A DNA stretch of 64,000 nt from Pseudorhodobacter wandonensis (GTDB lineage: Bacteria; Pseudomonadota; Alphaproteobacteria; Rhodobacterales; Rhodobacteraceae): the NCBI RefSeq assembly GCF_001202035.1, contig NZ_LGHT01000032.1, positions 1-64,000 on the forward strand, given 5' to 3'. Of the stretch, positions 1-6,508 are shown piece by piece (the first letter of the stretch is position 1; each line of letters starts with the position of its first letter). Both the position numbers and the translations under genes were made by a program. The notes below the pieces were generated by a model. The model saw only the letters and a list, made by a program, of their open reading frames with translations, was not told where the DNA came from and did no database searches.

Positions 1-198
1 ATGTCGGTCATTGCCGCAGACGCAGAAGCCGAAGGCGGTTTTGCCATGTCAATTCTGCGCTTTGTGACCATCGCAGACCTTTCGGAACTCCCAGCCCATT
101 GGCGGGCGCAATTCAAGCCAATGCCACCCGAACGCGCAAACCGCGAACACCACCAACTCCGACGCTCGAAAACAACAGAAGGAACACCCAATGAATAG
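1..198 (+). CDS. Short ORF of unknown function, possibly 5'-truncated by the window
   Basis: This open frame encodes up to 65 residues from an ATG at position 1; an internal ATG lies at position 46. The reading frame may continue upstream of the window, so the true start is unknown. Its stop codon (196-198) overlaps the start of the next gene by eight bases, which suggests co-translation. The product is hydrophilic, rich in Arg and Glu at its C-terminus, and has no motif I recognise. It could equally be the tail of a larger gene. Confidence 0.35.
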   Translation: MSVIAADAEAEGGFAMSILRFVTIADLSELPAHWRAQFKPMPPERANREHHQLRRSKTTEGTPNE

Positions 199-646
199 TA
201 CTTTGACCACATCGAAAGTCGCCGCCGAATACAAACGCAACACCGCCCATGTTTATGACATCAGCTTCAAATACCCAGACGAAGCCTATGAGGGACTTGA
301 TCTCGGCAATGACGCTGATTGGTTGCGAAGCAACCCAAAGCGCCTTGGGCGGGTCTGGTTGTTTGCGGAAAGAAATTTCGGCAAGCCGATTTTGATCCTG
401 TCTTTCCGGGTCGCTGATCCTGACGCCCCCGGCGGCTGGATCTTGGGGCACCACATCGCGGACCCCGGAAGCCGCCTAAAAAGGGAAGCCTTTACGCACA
501 TCCCAGCCTTTACCGCATGGAAGCGAAACCCCAGCCCGGACATAGAAGACACTTTGATCTACGAAACGCTTTGGCGCGATGCCAAGCGCGTCGGAGGGGC
601 GGTTGAGACGCAAGCACGGTTTCTGCTTTTGCCTGTGTCCGAGTAA
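191..646 (+). CDS. Hypothetical 151-aa protein of the island
   Basis: The ATG at 191 is preceded by a good ribosome binding site (GAAGGA, about 8 bases upstream). The product is a soluble protein without signal peptide or membrane segment and has no motif I can assign to a family. It overlaps the preceding short ORF and converges with the gene ending at 665. The clear RBS, full-length frame and overlap support a real gene; the function is unknown. Confidence 0.6.
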   Translation: MNSTLTTSKVAAEYKRNTAHVYDISFKYPDEAYEGLDLGNDADWLRSNPKRLGRVWLFAERNFGKPILILSFRVADPDAPGGWILGHHIADPGSRLKREAFTHIPAFTAWKRNPSPDIEDTLIYETLWRDAKRVGGAVETQARFLLLPVSE

Positions 647-664
647 CGCCTTGCGCGGGCTGTT

Positions 665-1684
665 CTAGGCCCGCGCAAGCGCCCTATACCAGTGCCCCCA
701 GCGCCGTTGTGCGTTTGGATCGTCGGGCGCATCCGCAACGCCCTTCAAGGCCCGCAGGAAGGCCAACCTATCCGCTTCCCCCTCAATCGCCTGAAACATG
801 CCTTGCACGGCGCTGTCGGCGGCCCAATAGACCGCCATGAGCGCCGCCAACTCGTCCGGCGTGTCTGGCCGCCTCCTTGGCCGCCCCAACGGCTTAGGCG
901 CACTCATTCGTGCCGATTTGGGCGCCTTGGCCCTATCTGGCAAAGAGCGCCTAGAAGGTCCCTCTGGCGTCTGCGCAGCCCAGACCCTTATGGGGGCGAT
1001 GATCTGGCCCCCTGCGCCGTCCAGCGCGGGCCGGGAAGCCGTTGAGGCTAATCTCGCGGCCAAAGGCTCGCCCCCGGCCCGCAGTGCGGCTTTCATGGCG
1101 CGGCCTTCTTTGGTCCGCTTGTCCAGATTGCCCAACCGGACCCAAACCATCGCGGCGTCCGCGTCCGTAATCCGTTTGGGCAGATCAACCCGGACGGCCC
1201 GCGTCCATGCCTCGTCCGCCGTCCGGTCCAGTTGCGTCCGCTGGAAGCGCCACGCCAACCAATCTCGGACGGCGGGCAAAAGCGCGTCCACGTCCGCGCC
1301 CAGCGCCCGAACGGCGTCTACAAATGGCCCTTCTGACGCGCCAAGATCAATCGTACGCCCCGACAGGGCCGGATTTTTCTTCCAGCCGTTTGTCAGCCTG
1401 TTGCGGGCGCGGCGAGCTTCGGCCCGCGCAAATTCCTCCGGAGAGGTCTTTCCGGTTTGCATCTGCCGGAGTTGGGTTTCCCGATGCGCCCGTGCCGCGT
1501 CCGGCCCGCAATGACGCTGGCAACGGCCTTTACCCTCACTGATCGGGACTTGGGTGCAGACTGCTCCCGTCCGCGTCCGCGAGCCGCAAATGGGCGACAA
1601 AACCCCGCCGCGTTGGTGCAACTTGGCAGCCGCAAAGAAGTTTTGGCGCTGGGTGTTGGACTTAAATCCGGATGGGCGCTGCAT
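665..1684 (-). CDS. Island protein with N-terminal Cys/His cluster, function unknown
   Basis: From the preferred ATG at 1684 the product is 339 aa; in-frame starts also exist at 1717 and 1777. Near the N-terminus there is a cluster C33-x9-C43-x11-C55-x2-H58 within a CGSRTRTG...CQRHCG context. It resembles the short zinc-binding-like motif (usually ending HGG) found in many phage and island proteins of alphaproteobacteria. The rest is a helical, Arg/Ala-rich region followed by a basic Pro/Arg linker (around residues 235-275) and a C-terminal helical domain. The gene is strikingly GC-rich with repeated GTCCG pentamers, unlike the nearby 2150-6300 region. I do not recognise a specific family; a DNA-interacting role is only a guess. 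Confidence 0.55.
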   Translation of the reverse strand: MQRPSGFKSNTQRQNFFAAAKLHQRGGVLSPICGSRTRTGAVCTQVPISEGKGRCQRHCGPDAARAHRETQLRQMQTGKTSPEEFARAEARRARNRLTNGWKKNPALSGRTIDLGASEGPFVDAVRALGADVDALLPAVRDWLAWRFQRTQLDRTADEAWTRAVRVDLPKRITDADAAMVWVRLGNLDKRTKEGRAMKAALRAGGEPLAARLASTASRPALDGAGGQIIAPIRVWAAQTPEGPSRRSLPDRAKAPKSARMSAPKPLGRPRRRPDTPDELAALMAVYWAADSAVQGMFQAIEGEADRLAFLRALKGVADAPDDPNAQRRWGHWYRALARA

Positions 1685-2120
1685 GGTACCGCTTTCTGAT
1701 GAATGCAAAACAAGCATGTGAGGTAAAATAATACCCCAACCAACATTGAGCAGTAAAGAATATCGGTTACCGCCCAATGCACAGGCTGGCGGATTGAGGA
1801 AGTTTTGCGTAATTGTGAAAACTCTATTGCATCAGTCAAAAACGGACCATCTTTGCGCCTAGTCGATCGTCGACCAACTTTGCAGAACCTCGGCTTCATG
1901 CTGAAATGCGGTTACAGCTATGACCATTGGTACAATCTTCCAAGTGCAATCCAAAGATTTCGCATAGGAAGTGCCGGGGGAGCGTGGATGCGAACCAGTC
2001 ATCGTCGCTGCGAAGCAGAAACGAAGGCTCGGTTAATATGTTGGTATTGTAATTCACGTTACTTTTGGGGCACTCTAGGCAAAACGGGTCGGGACAAAAT
2101 GACGGCAAGGGGAGACGCAG
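1685..2120. other. Intergenic stretch with no supported gene
   Basis: This region separates the minus-strand Cys/His protein from the plus-strand DprA-like gene, so it should contain promoters for both. Short open frames on both strands lack ribosome binding sites, recognisable domains and consistent codon use. No terminator, repeat or RNA gene is evident. The composition is AT-richer than the flanking gene at 665-1684. Confidence 0.5.
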
Positions 2121-2148
2121 ATGACCACAGACAGCGCGTTGACATGCC

Positions 2149-3045
2149 TTGAATAGGCTGCTGCTGACAGACCATGATGGACCGGCAAGAACCACAATTT
2201 CTCCCCGGAGGGAACTTGGGGCTTACGAAGCATTGTTCATGGAACAGGGCGCGACTTTCAAGACGTTAGCAGAGAAATTCGCTGCGGACGAAACCGCGCT
2301 TCCATCCGATTTTGTACCACCGGCAGTGGCTGATGAAACGGCGACCAAGGTGCTCGAAATGCTGCATAAGGCAGGCGTGTACCAATTCGGTGTCCGCATA
2401 AACAAAGCTGGCGATTACCCTTCCAAACTGCGTCATGCAAAGCATCCAGTCGAATTGCTGTATTACCAAGGCACATGGGAAATAAGCGAGATGCGGGGCC
2501 TCGCCGTTGTCGGCAGCCGGAAACCGTCAGACGAAGGCGCGCAGCGAGCAGCGAGAATTGCTAGGGAGCTCGTGGCCCGAGACTTCGCAGTCGTTTCTGG
2601 CCTCGCAATAGGCATAGACAAAGCCGCTCACACTGCAGCGCTCGAAGCCGGTGGCAGAACCATCGCGGTGATCGGAACCCCCCTTGGTGAGAGCTACCCA
2701 AAAGAGAATGCAGAACTTCAGGCACACATAGCCAAAGAACACCTGCTGGTTTCACAAGTACCAGTGCTGCGGTATTCGACCCAGCCATTCAAGACAAAGC
2801 GATTCTACTTCCCCGAACGCAACGCTACCATGAGCGCCCTCACCGAAGGGACCATCATCGTTGAAGCCGGTGAGACGTCTGGCACCCTCACCCAAGCCCG
2901 TGCTGCTCTGTATCAGGGTCGGAAGCTGTTCATCTTGGATAGTTGCTTCAGAAACCCTGCAATCACCTGGCCTGCCCGCTTTGAAAAGGAAGGCGCAATT
3001 CGCGTGCGGGAACCAGAAGACATCTGGAAGGCTTTGCAGTCCTAA
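2149..3045 (+). CDS. DprA/Smf-like (SLOG-fold) protein, ShosA-like antitoxin candidate
   Basis: The product (about 298 aa) has a clear DprA/Smf Rossmann-like domain at about residues 115-275: AVVGSRKPS..G, then VVSGLAIGIDKAAHTAAL, AVIGTPLG..YP, and an ERN..MSALTE...VVEA-type segment ending in a SGTLTQARAAL stretch. It lacks the C-terminal winged helix of housekeeping DprA and lies far from other competence genes. The next gene is a phosphoribosyltransferase whose ATG shares one base with this stop (TAATG), so the two are translationally coupled. A DprA-like gene followed by a PRTase is the layout described for ShosTA, a toxin-antitoxin pair with anti-phage activity, where the DprA-like partner is the antitoxin. 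The start is uncertain: TTG at 2149 lacks a convincing RBS, while ATG at 2121 has a strong one (AAGGGGAG) but is in another frame and stops after 11 codons. ATG 2239 is a later option. Confidence 0.8.
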   Translation: MNRLLLTDHDGPARTTISPRRELGAYEALFMEQGATFKTLAEKFAADETALPSDFVPPAVADETATKVLEMLHKAGVYQFGVRINKAGDYPSKLRHAKHPVELLYYQGTWEISEMRGLAVVGSRKPSDEGAQRAARIARELVARDFAVVSGLAIGIDKAAHTAALEAGGRTIAVIGTPLGESYPKENAELQAHIAKEHLLVSQVPVLRYSTQPFKTKRFYFPERNATMSALTEGTIIVEAGETSGTLTQARAALYQGRKLFILDSCFRNPAITWPARFEKEGAIRVREPEDIWKALQS

Positions 3046-3692
3046 TGGGTTTCACGAAAGTTGACGAATTGATCTTAGGCGATCACAACGCCTTGACCGC
3101 TCTAGATAGCTGCATCTTCCTAAGGGAGTACAGAGCCGGTGCAGGCTACGAAGGTGATACCAACAGCCTGATTCTAAACCTCAAAAAGAAGCCAAGCGAA
3201 CGCCTCACCAAGGGCGGCTGGCACTACAAGGCGCGTGCCATCCACCAGTTCTCACAGGAGCTAGCCGATTCTCTAAATCCCAAATGGCTGGACCACGCAA
3301 CGCTGGTTCCTGTACCAGGTTCAAAATCGTTCGGCCACCCTGACTACGATAACCGCATGGAACAGATATGCAATGGCATCCGCGATGGTCTCGATGTGCG
3401 TTGCCTAGTCAAGCAAATCAGCTCGATGGATGCCTCCCACGCAGCCGGAGATGGCAATCGCGCGTCGGTCGAAGACTTAATTGCAAACTATAAGATAGAC
3501 GATACCCTGACTAACCCCGCGCCTGTGAGCATTGGTGTTTTCGATGATGTCTTAACAGTTGGTAGGCATTACCGCGCAATGCACAGCGTCCTGTCTGATC
3601 GCTTTCCCGGAGTACCTATAACGGGTATTTTTGTCGCAAGGACCATACATCCAAATCCGTTCAAGGATATTGACCCTTCTGACATATCTTGA
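3045..3692 (+). CDS. Type I phosphoribosyltransferase-like protein, ShosT-like toxin candidate
   Basis: The 215-aa product shows PRTase-fold signatures: a strand-loop LVPVPGSKS (residues 87-95) and a PRPP-binding-loop-like VFDDVLTVGRHY (165-176). The order and spacing are reminiscent of ComF-like PRTases, but the cysteine-rich N-terminus of ComF is absent. It is coupled to the upstream DprA-like gene by a one-base stop/start overlap. In the ShosTA arrangement (recalled from the literature) the PRTase is the toxic effector. That role here is inferred from gene order and domain identity only; the substrate is unknown. The gene is followed by about 130 bp of intergenic DNA before the protease gene. 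Confidence 0.75.
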   Translation: MGFTKVDELILGDHNALTALDSCIFLREYRAGAGYEGDTNSLILNLKKKPSERLTKGGWHYKARAIHQFSQELADSLNPKWLDHATLVPVPGSKSFGHPDYDNRMEQICNGIRDGLDVRCLVKQISSMDASHAAGDGNRASVEDLIANYKIDDTLTNPAPVSIGVFDDVLTVGRHYRAMHSVLSDRFPGVPITGIFVARTIHPNPFKDIDPSDIS

Positions 3693-3824
3693 ACTGGGCA
3701 ACTGATTAATCGGGTTGCAAGTCATAGCGACGACGGTCAGGCTGGATCATTTGGTTATTTTTGTTTTCCACGGTTTTTACTCAATTCGCTAGCATCCTTT
3801 CGTCCTCAGGTTTAACGCCAATGT

Positions 3825-4589
3825 ATGGAAAAACGAAAGCCAGAGCGCGAAAGAGCCAATTTATTCGCCAAAGAGCTCTACACTGACTTCAGTGCGGCCA
3901 TTCTCCCCCTCGTGGTTAAAGACAAAAACGGTGATCACGGCATCGGGTCTGCATTTCACGTTGGTGATGGTTCCTTCGTGACAGCACGACATGTCATGGA
4001 GGGAAAGGCCGAATGCAGCGTCGAAATCGACTCTTATCGGCACCATCGATGGCTACGACAGACGGTACACTTTCAGAAACCCGATCGTTTTGAATTAGTC
4101 GCCCTGCAACCACTCTTTCATCCGGACAGTAAAAAGGACGTCGCAGTCTTTTCGGTCCCGAGTCTGTCTGACCTACCCGGAATACCTTTGGGCGGGCATC
4201 TGGACGATTGGATCAACGACGAACAGTTTGTGCTGAATGAGGTCCTCGTTCTTGGATTTCCGCCAATACCGCTTGCCAAGAGCAACATCCTCGTTACTTC
4301 TAGAGGTCAGATTAACGCAGTCGTCGACCTAACTGTCGCGGAGCATGTCCATTTTATCGTTTCGACAATGGCTCGCGGAGGCTTCAGTGGCGGTGTGGTG
4401 CTGTCGGAATGGGGCGTCGCTATGGGAATGGTAACGTCGAGTTTGCTGAAAAACGACATGCCGGAGGAACTCGGATATCTGACCGTTTTGAGCGTCGAAC
4501 CCATCTTAGAATGTCTTGGCGCGCACATGCTGCTTCCATCCGAGGACGCCGCACTCTGGGATGACCTCTTCGACCCAGGGAAATCTTAG
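3825..4589 (+). CDS. Trypsin-like serine protease, cytoplasmic, island-borne
   Basis: This 254-aa protein has a complete chymotrypsin/trypsin-fold triad: His56 in the FVTARHVMEG segment, Asp105 in KKDVAVF, and Ser188 in GGFSGG. The surrounding GIGSAFHVGDG segment matches the first strand pair of the fold. No signal peptide is present, so it probably acts in the cytoplasm, unlike DegP-type periplasmic proteases, and it lacks a PDZ domain. The ATG at 3825 follows about 130 bp of AT-rich intergenic DNA. One base after its stop comes the remnant of an HNH nuclease gene, suggesting the two once formed an operon. Proteases are recurrent partners in bacterial defence modules, but no specific system is recognised and the target is unknown. 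Confidence 0.75.
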   Translation: MEKRKPERERANLFAKELYTDFSAAILPLVVKDKNGDHGIGSAFHVGDGSFVTARHVMEGKAECSVEIDSYRHHRWLRQTVHFQKPDRFELVALQPLFHPDSKKDVAVFSVPSLSDLPGIPLGGHLDDWINDEQFVLNEVLVLGFPPIPLAKSNILVTSRGQINAVVDLTVAEHVHFIVSTMARGGFSGGVVLSEWGVAMGMVTSSLLKNDMPEELGYLTVLSVEPILECLGAHMLLPSEDAALWDDLFDPGKS

Positions 4590-4590
4590 G

Positions 4591-5326
4591 ATGGCGCTAG
4601 AAATGGCAGAAGCACGAAACCTACCTTGGACCCGTGATGAGTTACACGTCGCGTTTGACCACTACCTCTGCTATCCCAACGATTATTTGTCGCCGATCGG
4701 CGAATGAGTGCTCGATCTGACGACCAAGATCAGCCTGGTCGCTATGGCGTTGGGCTTGACAGTCTGTGACACCCTCCGCAACGCCAACAGCGTGTCGATG
4801 AAACTCCTGAACTTTCGCGCCCACGGCCCGAACCATGACGCCGAAGGTCTGTAGCCGGGGAAACAAGCTCGAAGAGGTCTTCTGGGCAGAATTTGCCAAT
4901 AATCCGGCTGCACTAAAGAGGGTGCTCGCCTCGATCCTCAACGCGACGAAAACAGCGACAGCAGAGAACGCGCCTGTGCTGCCAGAGGATGAGTTAACCG
5001 AAGCCGCTGAGGGACAACTCCTAACTCGGATACACCGGTATCGGGAGCAGACCGCCGCCATCGTGAAGCATAAGAAGGCATCCTAACTAAAGCAGCATGG
5101 GCACCTGTGCTGCGAGGCATGCAGCTTCGACTTCCAGGCCACCGATAGCGAGCGCGGAGACAGCTTTATCGAATGTCGTCACACCAAGCTTGTTTCGGCG
5201 CTCGCCACGGGCGAGACGACCAAGCTGATCGATCTGGTCCTGCTCTGCGCGAACTGCCATGGGATGGTGCAAGCGTCACGGCCTTGGTGGACTCGCGAGG
5301 AACTCGCGGACCGTCATATATTGTAA
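4591..5326 (+). pseudogene. Decayed HNH endonuclease gene (two nonsense codons and a frameshift)
   Basis: Joined conceptual translation gives a typical HNH restriction-type endonuclease. It begins NLPWTRDELHVAFDHYL, continues with a TLRNANSVSMKLLNF segment, then GNKLEEVFWAEFANNPAAL, and ends with a Cys..Cys / ECRHTK / CANCHGM zinc and HNH core followed by a WTREEL tail. The frame is broken three times: an in-frame TGA at 4705-4707, a frame change near 4850, and an in-frame TAA at 5084-5086. Each piece alone looks like a tiny ORF, but together they cover the whole family length of about 240 residues. Three independent lesions make a sequencing error unlikely. The gene lies one base after the protease gene and was probably in the same transcript. 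Confidence 0.85.
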
Positions 5327-5348
5327 CATATATAGCCCTGTCCGTTAA

Positions 5349-6050
5349 TCATTCTACCTCATGGAAGATTGCACCAAACCCAAACGGATCGTTGGGATCA
5401 AAATCAGCAAGTTCTTCAACAGGCATCGCAAACGGATTCGACACCTGAATGTGCTTCGTTCGGCCACACACTAGCGCTGCCTCAACTGAGGCACCTGCAT
5501 TTCGAATTTGCCCTGCGCTAGCTTGAAGATGTCCACCGCTGGTCATGATGTCGTCGATGAGAATTCGGTCGATGGTAGCGTCGGCCTTCAGTTCACATTG
5601 CAGCTTTGGATAAAGTTCATGTGCTTGGCGCGGCCCTCCCTCGCTCGCCTTCCGCATTACTTCAGTCCACCTCAGCTCGTCGAAAGCTGTAACGTTATCA
5701 CCAAACTGTTCGGCGATGCGACGTGCCAATTCCCAAGTTCTAAAGTCACTGCTGTTGCCAACCGTCGCGTGTGAGTTGGGAACAGGAATAATTACCAACT
5801 GAGCGTCAGGTGGGTCCATTGCTCCTTTTATCAAACTCACGGCCCACGCTGTCCAAAGGTCCACTGCCCCATCGGGAGAGCCCGGTCCAAAATTGTAAAC
5901 CTTACCGCCTAGCCGAAGCGACTTATTCATTCCGCCAGGATTTCGGCCTTTTATAGCTTTTGCTATTGACAGTGAGGTGTAATCCTTGTCCCGCATCTGT
6001 TCGACCTGTTCAGTCAGATACTGGACCATTGGCTGTACTCGCAATGGCAA
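5349..6050 (-). CDS. Orphan type I phosphoribosyltransferase-like protein
   Basis: This 233-aa protein carries the classical PRPP-binding loop ILIDDIMTSGGHL (residues 163-175) and an upstream IIPVPNS strand-loop (87-93), so the PRTase fold is clear. It shares only these signatures with the PRTase at 3045-3692 and is not a close duplicate. TTG at 6050 is preceded by AAGGA at good spacing; an ATG eight codons in (6029) is the alternative. No DprA-like or RecQ-like partner lies next to it; a 72-codon frame ends 25 bp upstream. PRTases are found as toxins in ShosTA and PsyrTA/RqlHI-type systems (recalled), so a defence or toxin role is possible, but a stand-alone nucleotide-salvage-like activity cannot be excluded. 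Confidence 0.75.
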   Translation of the reverse strand: MPLRVQPMVQYLTEQVEQMRDKDYTSLSIAKAIKGRNPGGMNKSLRLGGKVYNFGPGSPDGAVDLWTAWAVSLIKGAMDPPDAQLVIIPVPNSHATVGNSSDFRTWELARRIAEQFGDNVTAFDELRWTEVMRKASEGGPRQAHELYPKLQCELKADATIDRILIDDIMTSGGHLQASAGQIRNAGASVEAALVCGRTKHIQVSNPFAMPVEELADFDPNDPFGFGAIFHEVE

Positions 6051-6508
6051 TGGTGTATTCCTTACAATATCGGCGTCATTCTAGCACATCTCTCACGTAT
6101 TCAAGAACCACACAATGAATTGCGCCTAGGTTGCAGATGCGAGCAAGCGCGATTGTTGGTTTCAAATTAGTGTCCGGAAAGGCACAAGGCTCGCGTGCGC
6201 GGCGAACGGCAAGTTTGACGTGTTGCACCGAGGCATTCTCTAAGCTGGTTGAAGGTCCGGTTTGGGTCGAAAACGACAAGTCTTGACAGCACATGACGAA
6301 GCGTCAGTTCTTTGGCGAAGACTACCGTTTTTCATAGATGTTAAGAAATTGGCTGCTCTGTCGAGACTGCATAGAGAACGTACCCAGCCGTGTCGCCAAG
6401 AGAGGCCGGGGGACCTCCCTTCCGCGTCTGGCCTCAGCACTGCGTCTTGCCCAGCAGGGCCAAGTGCTTACGGGTCTAGCTTGACCCAACCGCCCACCCA
6501 CCCCGAAC
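6051..6508. other. Gap between orphan PRTase and hsdR; only a doubtful small ORF
   Basis: Apart from the doubtful 72-codon frame there is no supported gene here. The region lies downstream of hsdR on the minus strand and should contain its terminator and the promoter of the PRTase. I see no strong GC-rich hairpin followed by a T-run. Overlapping frames on both strands in 6240-6555 lack recognisable domains. Confidence 0.4.
6076..6294 (-). CDS. Possible 72-aa ORF upstream of the orphan PRTase
   Basis: This open frame ends 25 bp before the TTG start of the orphan PRTase and runs in the same direction. It has a plausible amphipathic C-terminal half (AVRRAREPCAF, then a TIALARICNLGAIHCVVLEYV stretch). 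Its own start has no clear RBS, and other frames overlap it, so it may be non-coding or the tail of a decayed gene. If real, its position makes it the only candidate partner (for example an antitoxin) for the PRTase. Function unknown. Confidence 0.25.
   Translation of the reverse strand: MCCQDLSFSTQTGPSTSLENASVQHVKLAVRRAREPCAFPDTNLKPTIALARICNLGAIHCVVLEYVRDVLE

Noticed and set aside
1130-1590. Repeated GTCCG/CGTCC words resembling a short-repeat array
   Set aside because: No regular repeat-spacer spacing or unit of CRISPR length; they lie inside a coding frame and reflect Asp/Arg/Ala codons.
1805-2152. 115-codon plus-strand frame before the DprA-like gene
   Set aside because: No RBS, no recognisable motif, and it overlaps the real start signals at 2107-2123.
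4835-5086. Separate 83-codon gene
   Set aside because: It is the middle piece of the frameshifted HNH endonuclease, not an independent gene.
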